This document shows, piece after piece, positions 33,664 to 42,297 of a stretch of DNA of 64,000 nucleotides. The DNA is from Herbiconiux daphne (GTDB lineage Bacteria; Actinomycetota; Actinomycetes; Actinomycetales; Microbacteriaceae), in contig NZ_JANLCJ010000003.1 in assembly GCF_024979295.1 (NCBI RefSeq), positions 372,001 through 436,000 of the forward strand, written 5' to 3'. Within the stretch, counting starts at the first letter, position 1. Each line of letters begins with the position of its first letter. A program made the position numbers and the translations under genes. The notes beneath the pieces were generated by a model, which made no database searches, had not been told where the DNA came from, and worked only from the letters and a program-made list of their open reading frames with translations.

Positions 33664-34536
33664 TCACACGGCGTAGACGGGAGCGGATCCGGTCGCGCGC
33701 GCGATGAGCGCGTCGACGACCTCGGGGGCCGTGGTGTTCTCGCCCAGGCGATTGGGTTTGCCCTCGCCGTGGTAGTCGCTCGAGCCTGTGAGGGCGAGCC
33801 CGTAGGTGTCGGCGAGGCGGCGCAGCCGCACCTTGCCCTCGTCGGTGTTCTCACGATGATCGATCTCGAGGCCGAACAGTCCGGCATCGACGAAGCTCGC
33901 CATGCGGTCTTCGAGCACCACGTCGGTGCGGCTGCGCGTGGCTGGGTGGGCGATCACCGGCACTCCCCCGGCGGCCACCACCAACTCGATCGCCACGAGC
34001 GGGTCGGGCGCGTAGTGCGGCTGGTAGTAGCCGGCGCGCCAGTGCAGGATGCCGGCGAACGCCTCGCTGCGCGTGCTCACGAGCCCGCGGGCCACGAGCG
34101 CGTCGGCGATGTGCGGGCGGCCCACGGTCGCGCCGGGCTCGGTCTGGGCGATCACGTCGTCCCAGTCGACGTCGTAGTCGCGGCCGATCGCTGCCACCAT
34201 CTCCTCGGCGCGATGCAGCCGCGCCTCTCGGATGCGCGCGGTCTCGGCCACGAGCTTGGCGTTGTTCGGGTCGAAGAGATAGGCGAGCAGATGCACGCTC
34301 GACCAGTCGACCCGAGTGCTGAGCTCCATTCCCGGAATGAGCGTCACGCCGTTGCCGATCGCCGCGGTGGTGGCCTCGGCCCAGCCGGCGGTGGAGTCGT
34401 GGTCGGTCAGGGCGACTGTTCCGAGTCCGGCCTCGGCCGCCGCGCGCACCAGTTGCGCGGGCGATTCCGTGCCGTCGGAGACCCTGCTGTGCGTGTGCAG
34501 GTCGATCGGCCCCCGGAAAAGCCGATCGGAAGACAT
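33664..34536 (-). CDS. PHP-domain phosphoesterase (nucleoside 3',5'-bisphosphate phosphatase type)
   Basis: A 290-residue protein with the PHP metal motifs: DLHTHSRVSDG near the N-terminus, LTDHDST, GMELST, VIAHPATR and, at the end, GSSDYHGEGK. Members of this family (YciV/RNase AM type) remove the phosphate of 3',5'-bisphosphonucleotides or trim RNA 5' ends. The ATG at 34536 has TACGAT six bases upstream, so a leaderless start is likely; the frame is open far beyond it but without family similarity. It is divergent from the aminopeptidase gene. Confidence 0.9.
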   Translation of the reverse strand: MSSDRLFRGPIDLHTHSRVSDGTESPAQLVRAAAEAGLGTVALTDHDSTAGWAEATTAAIGNGVTLIPGMELSTRVDWSSVHLLAYLFDPNNAKLVAETARIREARLHRAEEMVAAIGRDYDVDWDDVIAQTEPGATVGRPHIADALVARGLVSTRSEAFAGILHWRAGYYQPHYAPDPLVAIELVVAAGGVPVIAHPATRSRTDVVLEDRMASFVDAGLFGLEIDHRENTDEGKVRLRRLADTYGLALTGSSDYHGEGKPNRLGENTTAPEVVDALIARATGSAPVYAV

Positions 34537-34542
34537 TCCACA

Positions 34543-34548
34543 ATCGTA
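34543..34548 (-). promoter_or_regulatory. -10 box TACGAT for the PHP gene (leaderless)
   Basis: Six bases (TGTGGA) separate the box from ATG 34536. Confidence 0.5.
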
Positions 34549-34620
34549 ACCAGTCGCCGAGTTGTGCACAGACCGTCCCGAGCGCGTGAACCGCTCAGCC
34601 CACGGGTGGAGAATGGAGGC

Positions 34621-36120
34621 ATGGCTGAGACCACCGAGCACACCTCCACCAGCACCCCCTCCAGCACCGCGGGCACCCGCGCGACCGAGGCACCGCAGCC
34701 CCGCGCCACGAGCAACCGGTCGACGACGCCCGGCTCCGACGCCTTCCAGGCCTACATCGCCTCGGGCTGGGCCGACCGCGACGACGTGCTGCCACCCGCT
34801 CGCGCCCAGGCCCCGTTCGCGGCCGAGCGCCGACGCCGCGTCTCTGAAGCCTTCCCGGGCAAGCGGCTCGTGATTCCGTCGGGCGCCGTCAAGCAGCGCG
34901 CCAACGACACCGACTACCCCTACCGGGCGCACTCGGCGTTCACCTACCTCACCGGCTGGGGCTCCGACTCCGAGCCCGGCTCGTTCCTGGTGTTCGAGCC
35001 CACGGCCGACGGTCACGAAGCCTCCCTCTACTTCCGCGAGCGCGCGGGCCGCGACTCCACCGAGTTCTATGCCAACTCCGAGATCGGCGAGTTCTGGATC
35101 GGCGCTCGCCCCTCCCTCGCTCAGGTCGAGAGCGATCTGGGGCTCGGCACGCGTGGCATCGCGGAGTTCGAGGGTGTCGCCTTCGACGAGTCGACCCTCG
35201 TGGTGCGTGAAGCGGCCGACGACCTGCCCGCCGGTGCGGGCGACGAGGCGGATGCCGCGTTCCACACCTTCCTCTCCGAGCTGCGTCTCGTCAAAGACGA
35301 CTACGAGATCGAGCAGATGCGCCTGGCCATCGCGGCGACGGCCCGCGGCTTCGACGACGTCATCGCCGACTTCGGCCGCAGCTCGCAGCACGAGCGCGGC
35401 GAGCGCCTGGTGGAAGGCGTCTTCAACACGCGGGCGCGCCTCGACGGCAACACCGTAGGCTACGACACCATCGCCGCGTCGGGTCCGCACGCCTGCATCC
35501 TGCACTGGACGCGGAATGACGGCCCGGTGCTGCCCGGAGACCTCATCCTGATGGACGCCGGGGTCGAGCTCGACAGCTACTACACCGCCGACATCACCCG
35601 CACCATCCCGGTCTCCGGTCGCTACACCGAGGTGCAGCGACGCATCTACGAGGCCGTTCGCGAGGCGGCGGATGCCGCGTTCGCCATCGTGCGGCCCGGC
35701 ATCCGGTTCCGCGAGATCCACCAGACCGCGATGCGGGTCATCGCCGAGCGCACCGCCGAGTGGGGATTGCTGCCGGTCACCGCCGAAGAGGCGCTCGAGG
35801 CCGACAACCAGCAGCACCGCCGCTACATGGTGCACGGCACCAGCCATCACCTCGGCCTCGACGTGCACGACTGCGCGAAGGCGCGGCGCGAGATGTATCT
35901 CGACGGCGTGCTGGAGCCCGGCATGGTGTTCACGATCGAGCCGGGCCTCTACTTCCAGCCCGACGACCTCACGGTGCCCGAAGAGATGCGGGGCATCGGG
36001 GTGCGCATCGAAGACGACATCCTCGTCACCGACGACGGCGCCGAGAACCTCTCCATCGGCATCCCGCGCACGGCCGACGACGTCGAGGCGTGGTTCGCGC
36101 GGCTCAACCCGCAGAGCTAG
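34621..36120 (+). CDS. Xaa-Pro aminopeptidase (M24B, aminopeptidase P)
   Basis: A 499-residue cytosolic metallopeptidase that removes the N-terminal residue before proline. The dinuclear metal ligands are visible in LILMDAGVELDSYYTADITR (two Asp), HGTSHHLGLDVHD (His), FTIEPGLYF (Glu) and VRIEDDILVT (Glu). The N-terminal domain contains RVVIP-like and FTYLTGW motifs of the family. The first 40 residues are Thr/Ser-rich and disordered. The ATG at 34621 follows GGAGGC; the frame is open for 850 bases upstream with no matching protein. Confidence 0.92.
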   Translation: MAETTEHTSTSTPSSTAGTRATEAPQPRATSNRSTTPGSDAFQAYIASGWADRDDVLPPARAQAPFAAERRRRVSEAFPGKRLVIPSGAVKQRANDTDYPYRAHSAFTYLTGWGSDSEPGSFLVFEPTADGHEASLYFRERAGRDSTEFYANSEIGEFWIGARPSLAQVESDLGLGTRGIAEFEGVAFDESTLVVREAADDLPAGAGDEADAAFHTFLSELRLVKDDYEIEQMRLAIAATARGFDDVIADFGRSSQHERGERLVEGVFNTRARLDGNTVGYDTIAASGPHACILHWTRNDGPVLPGDLILMDAGVELDSYYTADITRTIPVSGRYTEVQRRIYEAVREAADAAFAIVRPGIRFREIHQTAMRVIAERTAEWGLLPVTAEEALEADNQQHRRYMVHGTSHHLGLDVHDCAKARREMYLDGVLEPGMVFTIEPGLYFQPDDLTVPEEMRGIGVRIEDDILVTDDGAENLSIGIPRTADDVEAWFARLNPQS

Positions 36121-36224
36121 GCGGTCGAGGGCCGAGGCGGGGGCCGCGCGAAGCGGTCGCGGAACGGAGGCACTCGGCCGCGGAACGGTCGTGCCTGGCC
36201 GGCAAGCGCTCGCGCTCGGCCGCG

Positions 36225-36722
36225 CTAAGGCGCCGGCGGCCCGTCGAGCGCGTTGCGCGCCCGGTTCGCGAACTCGGGCGACACGAGCACCGAATACGAC
36301 GTCGCGATCACCTGCATCACCGAGGTGAAGTCGCGCCGGCGGCGCCCGACACTGTAGACCGCGATGTTGAAGAACAGCCCGAACCCGGCGCCGATCAGCG
36401 CTGCGGCGCCGATGAACAACGGCGTCGTGCCGGTCGGCGAGAGCAGCACGAGCAGCAGGCCGAAGAACAGCCCGACCCACAGCCCCGACAAAGCGCCGGC
36501 GAGTGCGGCACGGCCGTAACTGAGCTTGCCGGTGACCCGCTCGACGCTCTTCAGGTCGCTGCCGATGATCGACACCTCCTTGAGCGGGAACTCGGCGTGC
36601 GCGAGCCGGTCGACCGCCGCCTGAGCGTCTTGGTAGGTCTCGAAGGTCGCGACGACCTCTCCGCGCGGAATCACCGGAACCCGGGGCGTTCCTCGGCGGG
36701 GAATGGGCGGTCGATCGGTCAC
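36225..36722 (-). CDS. YflT-domain general stress protein, membrane-anchored
   Basis: A 165-residue protein. Residues about 20-70 (VATFETYQDAQAAVDRLAHA, then EVSIIGSDL) match the heat-induced stress protein YflT/GSP17M-like domain, followed by two membrane helices (ALAGALSGLWVGLFFGLLLV; FIGAAALIGAGFGLFFNIAV) and a cytoplasmic tail. I chose GTG 36722 as the start since the family N-terminus begins just after it. It is divergent from the MgtE_N gene (68-base gap). The function in stress is inferred from the family name only. Confidence 0.85.
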   Translation of the reverse strand: MTDRPPIPRRGTPRVPVIPRGEVVATFETYQDAQAAVDRLAHAEFPLKEVSIIGSDLKSVERVTGKLSYGRAALAGALSGLWVGLFFGLLLVLLSPTGTTPLFIGAAALIGAGFGLFFNIAVYSVGRRRRDFTSVMQVIATSYSVLVSPEFANRARNALDGPPAP

Positions 36723-36777
36723 CGGGCCATTCTTCCACGGTGGCGCCTGTCCCGGCTGTGCACCCAGGCCCAAGGTC

Positions 36778-36783
36778 TAAGTT
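36778..36783 (+). promoter_or_regulatory. -10 box TAAGTT, leaderless start of the MgtE_N/CBS gene
   Basis: TAAGTT is seven bases before GTG 36791 and supports that codon over an earlier in-frame start. Confidence 0.5.
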
Positions 36784-36790
36784 AGTAGTT

Positions 36791-38131
36791 GTGAGTGCCA
36801 CCAGAGTCTTTGTCGCCCGATTGGCGGGGTGCACCGTTTTCGACCCCGCCGGCGACCGGCTAGGCAAGGTGCGCGACGTGCTCGTGGTCTATCGCAAGAA
36901 CGACCCGCCGCGCGTGGTGGGTCTGATCGTCGAGATCCCCGGCCGCAAGCGCGTGTTCGTGTCGATCGGGCGCGTCACCAGCATCTCGAGCGGCCAGATC
37001 ATCACCACGGGGCTCATCAACGTGCGCCGCTTCGAGCAGCGCGGCGGCGAGGTGCGCGTCATCGCCGAACTGCTCGGCCGCACCGTCGTGTTCGCCGACG
37101 GCTCGGGTCAGGCCACGATCGAGGATGTCGCCATCCAGGAGTTCGGCCCCGGCGAGTGGGCGGTCGCCCAACTGTTCGTGCGCCGCCCGAAGACGAGTTC
37201 TTCGCCGTTCGCCAAGGGCGCGACGGTGTTCGCCAACTGGAGCGACGTGCGCGAGAAGACCGCCGCCGGCCAGGCCCAGTCGGCCGAGCAGCTGATCGCC
37301 ACCTACAGCGACCTCAAGCCCGCCGACCTCGCCAACACCCTGCTCGACCTGCCCCAGGCCCGCATGCTCGAGGTGGCCGAAGAGCTGCCCGACGACCGAC
37401 TCGCCGACGTGCTCGAAGAGATGCCCGAGAGCGAGCAGGTCGAGATCCTCGCGCAGCTCGACGACGACCGCGCCGCCGACGTGCTCGATCAGATGCAGCC
37501 GGATGACGCGGCCGACCTCATCGCCCAGCTCTCCGAGGAGCGCGGTGAGCACCTGCTCGAGCTCATGCAGCCCGAAGAGGCCGACGACGTGCGCATGCTG
37601 CTCGCCTACGCCCCCGACACCGCCGGCGGCCTCATGACCACTGAGCCCATCATCGTCAGCGCCGACGCCACCGTGGCCGAGGGTCTCGCCCTCATCCGCC
37701 GGCACGAGCTCGCCCCCGCGCTCGGCGCCGCCATCTGCGTCACCCTACCGCCCTACGAGCCGCCAACCGGCCGTTTCCTCGGCATGGTGCACTTCCAGCG
37801 CATGCTGCGCTACCCGCCGCACGAGCGCCTCGGCACCCTGCTCGACCAGGGTCTCGAGCCGGTCACCGCCGACACCAGCGCCGCGGAGGTCTCCCGCATC
37901 CTGGCCAGCTACAACCTGGTCTCCGTTCCGGTTGTCGACGACAACCACCGACTGGTCGGGGTGGTGACCATTGACGATGTCCTCGACTACCTCCTGCCCG
38001 ACGACTGGCGAAGTAACGACAGCGATGACGACACTCCCGAACGGGTGCCGGATCGCGCCCCCACGCGAGCGCTGAGCGGAGCGCCGCGACTCACACCCCG
38101 CGGAAGGAGGACCGGCAATGGCACGAGGTAA
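36791..38131 (+). CDS. Soluble PRC-barrel / MgtE_N / CBS-domain protein
   Basis: A 446-residue protein without membrane helices. The N-terminus carries two PRC-barrel-like repeats (LAGCTVFDPAGDRLGKVRDV; ELLGRTVVFADGSGQ), then an MgtE_N superhelix (about 165-275; DLPQARMLEVAEELPDDRLA and similar repeats), then two CBS motifs (MTTEPIIVSADATVAEGLAL; LVSVPVVDDNHRLVGVVTID). True MgtE magnesium channels have a membrane domain after CBS, which is absent here, so this is a cytosolic sensor or regulator, possibly of magnesium uptake. It overlaps the DUF1003 gene by 14 bases; the pair is the start of an operon reaching the lipoprotein gene. Confidence 0.88.
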   Translation: MSATRVFVARLAGCTVFDPAGDRLGKVRDVLVVYRKNDPPRVVGLIVEIPGRKRVFVSIGRVTSISSGQIITTGLINVRRFEQRGGEVRVIAELLGRTVVFADGSGQATIEDVAIQEFGPGEWAVAQLFVRRPKTSSSPFAKGATVFANWSDVREKTAAGQAQSAEQLIATYSDLKPADLANTLLDLPQARMLEVAEELPDDRLADVLEEMPESEQVEILAQLDDDRAADVLDQMQPDDAADLIAQLSEERGEHLLELMQPEEADDVRMLLAYAPDTAGGLMTTEPIIVSADATVAEGLALIRRHELAPALGAAICVTLPPYEPPTGRFLGMVHFQRMLRYPPHERLGTLLDQGLEPVTADTSAAEVSRILASYNLVSVPVVDDNHRLVGVVTIDDVLDYLLPDDWRSNDSDDDTPERVPDRAPTRALSGAPRLTPRGRRTGNGTR

Positions 38132-38642
38132 CAGCAGGCAGCAGCCCGCGCTCGACGCCCCCAAGGGCCGTCGCAGCAGCGTCATCCCCCGTCGGCCCGA
38201 CACCAACCGCGACGTCTTCGGCCGGCTCACCGAGGCCATCGCGCGCGCGATGGGCACCCCGTGGTTCCTGTTCGGCCTGTCGCTGTTCGTCATCGCGTGG
38301 ATGCTCTTCAACACCTTCGGCCCCGAGGGCCTCCGGTTCGACTCCGCGGCCATCGGTTTCACCGCGCTCACCCTGATCCTCTCGCTCCAGGCCTCCTATG
38401 CGGCGCCGCTCATCCTGCTGGCCCAGAACCGGCAAGACGACCGCGACCGTGTGCAGTTCGAGCAAGACCGGCAGCGCGCCGAGCGCAACCTCGCCGACAC
38501 CGAATACCTCGCCCGCGAGGTGGTCGCGCTGCGGCTCGCGCTGCAAGACATGGCGAGCAAGGAGTTCATCCGCTCCGAGCTGCGCACCCTGCTCGAAGAA
38601 CTCGACCGCGACAGGCCGGCCGCCGGCAAAGCGGGGGAATGA
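38118..38642 (+). CDS. DUF1003 membrane protein
   Basis: A 174-residue protein with two membrane helices (PWFLFGLSLFVIAWMLFNTF and an LTLILSLQASYAAPLILLAQ segment), then a charged coiled-coil-like tail (RQDDRDRVQFEQDRQRAERN). This is the typical DUF1003 layout. The family often accompanies MgtE/CBS genes; function unknown. GGAAGGAGG lies six bases before the ATG. Its stop overlaps the mrp start as ATGA. Confidence 0.92.
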   Translation: MARGNSRQQPALDAPKGRRSSVIPRRPDTNRDVFGRLTEAIARAMGTPWFLFGLSLFVIAWMLFNTFGPEGLRFDSAAIGFTALTLILSLQASYAAPLILLAQNRQDDRDRVQFEQDRQRAERNLADTEYLAREVVALRLALQDMASKEFIRSELRTLLEELDRDRPAAGKAGE

Positions 38643-40048
38643 CGGTGGCTGCTCCCGGCGCCCTCGCCGAGGCGGTGCGTGGTGCGCTCGTGCGGGTGAT
38701 CGATCCCGAGATCCGCAAGCCCATCACCGAGCTCGACATGATCGGCTCGGTCGCGGTCTCGGCTGAGGGCGAGGCATCCGTGGCTCTGAAGCTGACGATC
38801 GTCGGATGCCCCGCGGCCGCCACGATCGAACGCGACGTTCGTGAGGCCACGGCCACCGTGCCCGGAGTCACCTCGGTGCAGGTCGACGTGTCGGTGATGT
38901 CGAAGGAGGAGCGGGCTGCGCTCACCGAGAAGCTGCGGGGTCCGGGCCGACGGGAGATGCCGTTCGGCCCGGGTTCGCTCACCCGGGTCTACGCTGTCAC
39001 GAGCGGCAAGGGCGGGGTGGGCAAGTCGACGCTCACCGCCAACCTCGCGGTCGCCCTCGCGGCCCGAGGTCTCGCGGTGGGGCTCATCGACGCCGACGTC
39101 TACGGCTTCTCGATCCCCGGCATCCTGGGCCTCGTCGACGCCGACGGCTTCGCGGCGCGGCCCACGCGGGTCGACGACATGATCCTGCCGCCGGTCGCCT
39201 ACGGAGTCAAAGTGATCTCGATCGGCATGTTCATCGACCCCGAGCAGGCGTCGGCGACCGGGGGCGCGGTGGCCTGGCGCGGACCTATGCTGCACCGCAC
39301 GATCAACCAGTTCCTGACCGACGTCTACTTCGGCGATCTCGACGTGCTGCTGCTCGACCTGCCGCCGGGCACGGGCGACGTGGCCATCTCGATCGGTCAG
39401 CTGCTGCCGAACGCCGACGTGATCGTGCTCACGACCCCGCAGGCGGCCGCGGCCGACGTCGCCGAGCGCTCCGGACTCGTCGCCATGCAGACCGGCCAGA
39501 ACGTCTACGGCGTCATCGAGAACATGGCGGGTTTTGCGGCCCCCGACGGCACCGTGCTCGACATCTTCGGCGCCGGTGGCGGGCAGGATGTCGCCGACCG
39601 CCTCTCCGCCCGGCAGCGCGACCGCGTGGCGGCCACCGCTGCTGCCGGTGCCTCTCGCCACTCCGCGGCAGCGGGTGGCCTCGGCGCGGCACCGGGCGAC
39701 GAGGGCAACCCGGATGGGAGCGTCACCGCCATCGGCGAACGCAGCGTGGATGGCGACGCGTCGACGGACGCGGGGCGCACCACGACGGCGCCCACGCTGA
39801 ACGACCGCCGACTCCGGTCGGAGCGCTCCTCGGGCGAGGTCGGTGTGGGCGACGAACCCGGCACCGTGCCGCTGCTGGCGTCGGTGCCGATCAGCATGGC
39901 GTTGCGCACCGGGGGCGACACCGGCGCGCCGGTGGTGATCGCCGATCCGGCCGACCCGGCGAGCATCGCGATCGGCGCGGTGGCCGACCGGATGGCCCGC
40001 CGCGGGCGCAACCTGGCCGGCCGCAAGCTAGGGCTCGCGCCGGTATGA
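38639..40048 (+). CDS. mrp: Mrp/NBP35-family ATPase (Fe-S carrier) with a large insertion
   Basis: A 469-residue protein. Residues 1-85 are a MIP18/DUF59 domain (LVRVIDPEIRKPITELDMIG, GCPAA); residues about 110 onward are the Mrp P-loop ATPase, with SGKGGVGKSTLTANLA near 121 and DLPPGTGDV. Mrp proteins are thought to bind and hand over Fe-S clusters. Between VIENMAGFA...GAGGGQDVADRL (about 320) and VPLLASVPIS (about 410) there is a low-complexity stretch of about 85 residues where relatives usually have about ten. The start codon overlaps the DUF1003 stop by four bases, and its own stop overlaps the next gene in the same way. Confidence 0.92.
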   Translation: MTVAAPGALAEAVRGALVRVIDPEIRKPITELDMIGSVAVSAEGEASVALKLTIVGCPAAATIERDVREATATVPGVTSVQVDVSVMSKEERAALTEKLRGPGRREMPFGPGSLTRVYAVTSGKGGVGKSTLTANLAVALAARGLAVGLIDADVYGFSIPGILGLVDADGFAARPTRVDDMILPPVAYGVKVISIGMFIDPEQASATGGAVAWRGPMLHRTINQFLTDVYFGDLDVLLLDLPPGTGDVAISIGQLLPNADVIVLTTPQAAAADVAERSGLVAMQTGQNVYGVIENMAGFAAPDGTVLDIFGAGGGQDVADRLSARQRDRVAATAAAGASRHSAAAGGLGAAPGDEGNPDGSVTAIGERSVDGDASTDAGRTTTAPTLNDRRLRSERSSGEVGVGDEPGTVPLLASVPISMALRTGGDTGAPVVIADPADPASIAIGAVADRMARRGRNLAGRKLGLAPV

Positions 40049-41151
40049 CCGGGCGGCGCCCTGGTCGCATCGCGTTTCTGCCCGCCGGGTGGTCCGCGGA
40101 CTCGGCCCGGGCCGCCAATACGGCCGCGGCCGCGCGGACCACGAGCGAGTCGGTACCGGTGTCGGGGCCGACGCCAGCGCCGGCATCAGGGCCGGCACTG
40201 GCGTTGCGCCGAACGAAACGGCGCCGTTCGCGCGCCACGGGTCTCGCCGCGCTGATCGCGTTGGCACTGGTGGCGGTGGTGGCCGGATGCTCGAGCTCGC
40301 CGGCCGCGCCGATGGCGACATCCGGAGCCCCCTCCACCCCGCGCGCCACGCCCGAGCCGCCCGTGGTCGTCGACGGGGTCGGACTGGCGATTCTGCAGAA
40401 CCGGCCCGACTACGGCAAGCGGGTGCTCGAGTTGTCGGTCACGAATGAGGGCGACGAGCCGATCACGGTGACCGGGGCGCGATTCGAGTCCGCGCAGTTC
40501 GTCGCGGCGGCCGAGTGGGCGAAATCGACCGAGGTGCCTCCCGGGCTGACCCGCTACCTGCCCGTGCAGCTGCCCGACCCGGTGTGCCCGGCCCCGGATG
40601 CGCCGGCGACGCTCACCATCACGATCACCGCCCCCGACGGCTCGCGGCGCGACGTCACGGCGGCGCCCACCGACGCGTTCGGCGTGCTGCCGCGCATCGC
40701 CGGCGAGGACTGTCTCGCCGATGCCGTCGCCGCCATCGCGACCGTGCGCCTCGACGACGACCTCGAGGTGTCGGGCACCGGAACCGACTCGGTGGCCCAC
40801 CTGAAACTGGTGGTCGAGCCCGCCGCCTCCGCTGCGGCGGCGGAAGCGTCGGGGACGCTGCGCCTCTCGGACGCCCGCTTCACCATCCTGATGGCACCCA
40901 CCGACGGCGACGTCTGGCCGCTCGACGCCGAGTTCTCGCCCGGAGACCCGGCGCGCGACTTCGTTCTCGACGTGACCCCCGCGCGATGCGACCCGCACGC
41001 TGTCGCCGAAGACAAGCGCGGCACCTTCCTGCCGGTCGAGGTGAGTATCGCCGACGGACCGTCCGGCACCGTCGACATCCCGTCGAGCGACGCGCTCCGG
41101 CTCGCCCTCTACGACTTCATCGCCGCCCACTGCGGCTACGCCCCGCAGTGA
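40045..41151 (+). CDS. Predicted lipoprotein of unknown function
   Basis: A 368-residue protein if begun at the ATG overlapping the mrp stop (ATGA). A typical lipoprotein signal, basic RRTKRRRSR, a hydrophobic stretch and lipobox VVAGC with Cys82, begins only near residue 54, so translation may really start at the TTG at 40204; the first 50 residues would otherwise be an unusual Ala/Ser/Pro extension. The mature part is rich in beta-strands (VVVDGVGLAILQNRPDYGK, then ITVTGARFES). No known domain is seen. It is the last gene of the MgtE_N-DUF1003-mrp unit. Confidence 0.7.
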   Translation: MTGRRPGRIAFLPAGWSADSARAANTAAAARTTSESVPVSGPTPAPASGPALALRRTKRRRSRATGLAALIALALVAVVAGCSSSPAAPMATSGAPSTPRATPEPPVVVDGVGLAILQNRPDYGKRVLELSVTNEGDEPITVTGARFESAQFVAAAEWAKSTEVPPGLTRYLPVQLPDPVCPAPDAPATLTITITAPDGSRRDVTAAPTDAFGVLPRIAGEDCLADAVAAIATVRLDDDLEVSGTGTDSVAHLKLVVEPAASAAAAEASGTLRLSDARFTILMAPTDGDVWPLDAEFSPGDPARDFVLDVTPARCDPHAVAEDKRGTFLPVEVSIADGPSGTVDIPSSDALRLALYDFIAAHCGYAPQ

Positions 41152-41194
41152 CCCGGCCCCGTCGCCGAGTTCAGCGCGGGTGTAGAACAGACGC

Positions 41195-42004
41195 ATGGTC
41201 GCGAACCTCAGCTACGTCGTGACGGGCGCGAGTCGCGGAATCGGCCGCAGCATCGCCCTGCGTCTCGCCCGCGATGCCGCTCGCGTGGTGAACATCGACC
41301 GCGAGCCGCCCGATGACGATGGCGGGCCCGACGTCGACTCCGCCGCCCACGACACGAAGGCCGCCCTCGAGGTGGCCGCCGCCCGCATCGTCACGCTGCT
41401 CGGTGACGCCGCCGACGAACGGGTCGCCGTCGAGGCTGCCCATCTCGCCCAGGAGGCCGCACCGCTGGCGGGTTGGGTGAACAACGCGGCGGTGTTCCGA
41501 GACGCGTCGCTGCACGACGACGCCCCCGCCGCCGTCACCGACCTCATCCGCTTGAACCTCGCACCCGTCGTCACCGGCTGCTCGGTGGCCGTCCGCACCT
41601 TCCTGGCAGCGGGCAGACCAGGCGCCATCGTCAACGTCTCGAGCCATCAGGCCCAGCGGGCGGTTCGCGGCGCGCTGCCCTACGCCACTGCCAAAGCTGC
41701 CATCGAAGGACTCACCCGCGCCGCCGCCGTCGACTACGGCTACGCCGGCATCCGGGTCAACGCCGTCGCGCTCGGCTCGATCACCACCCGGCGCTACGAA
41801 GAGCTGCTGCAGGCCGCTCCCGCCGTCGAGGCGGCCGTCGCGCAACTGCACCCGCTCGGGCGGGTCGGCCGGCCCGACGAGGTCGCTGCCGCGGTCGCCT
41901 ACCTGCTCTCAGACGAAGCGAGCTTCGTCACCGGAACCGTGCTGCCCGTCGACGGCGGCCGCGCAGCCCGCGGCGCCGACCCCGAGGAACGCCCCGCCCC
42001 GTGA
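41195..42004 (+). CDS. Short-chain dehydrogenase/reductase
   Basis: A 269-residue classical SDR. The NAD(P) loop is [14 protein letters not shown] near the N-terminus, NNAA is present in GWVNNAAVF, and the catalytic Ser-Tyr-Lys set is in [20 protein letters not shown] followed by AK. The C-terminus [11 protein letters not shown] is typical. The preceding TAGAAC, six bases before the ATG, is a weak leaderless -10. The substrate is unknown. It converges on tatB across a gap with two palindromes. Confidence 0.9.
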   Translation: MVANLSYVVTGASRGIGRSIALRLARDAARVVNIDREPPDDDGGPDVDSAAHDTKAALEVAAARIVTLLGDAADERVAVEAAHLAQEAAPLAGWVNNAAVFRDASLHDDAPAAVTDLIRLNLAPVVTGCSVAVRTFLAAGRPGAIVNVSSHQAQRAVRGALPYATAKAAIEGLTRAAAVDYGYAGIRVNAVALGSITTRRYEELLQAAPAVEAAVAQLHPLGRVGRPDEVAAAVAYLLSDEASFVTGTVLPVDGGRAARGADPEERPAP

Positions 42005-42041
42005 CCGGGCGCGCGCGCCGCCCGCGGCCACTCCACCCCCT

Positions 42042-42098
42042 CGAGAAGTCGAATTCCAGTGCAAACCCGCCCCGGTTGCCACACATTTCGACTTCTCG
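42042..42098. repeat. Long intergenic palindrome A
   Basis: 12-base perfect arms CGAGAAGTCGAA (42042-42053) and TTCGACTTCTCG (42087-42098), with a partly pairable 33-base centre (GTGCAAACC / GGTTGCCAC). It lies 38 bases after the SDR stop. No T-tract follows, so it is not a standard terminator. Confidence 0.75.
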
Positions 42099-42180
42099 CG
42101 CCCGTGGGAGCCCCTAAGACGCCATCCCCTTCGGCAGGGGAGGGGCAGAGGCCGGCCCGCGCCGACCGCAAGTGCCGCCC

Positions 42181-42246
42181 AAAAAGCTGCAAATAACAAC
42201 GACCGAGGCCGTATAGGGCGTCGGTCGGCCTGATTTGCAGCTTTTT
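42181..42246. repeat. Long intergenic palindrome B
   Basis: 14-base perfect arms AAAAAGCTGCAAAT (42181-42194) and ATTTGCAGCTTTTT (42233-42246) enclose a second stem CGACCGA/TCGGTCG (42200-42206, 42221-42227). The outer A and T tracts would make it a terminator in both directions between the convergent SDR and tatB genes. It is far more AT-rich than its surroundings. Confidence 0.85.
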
Positions 42247-42297
42247 TCGACCCACACCCCCGAGTCGGCGCACGCCGCAGGGCGCCGCGGCAAGGCG

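Noticed and set aside
36121..36224. Small gene or repeat element in the gap after aminopeptidase P
   Set aside because: The gap has short repeated CGGCCGCGGAACGG-like pieces but no stable hairpin or credible start codon with ribosome site.
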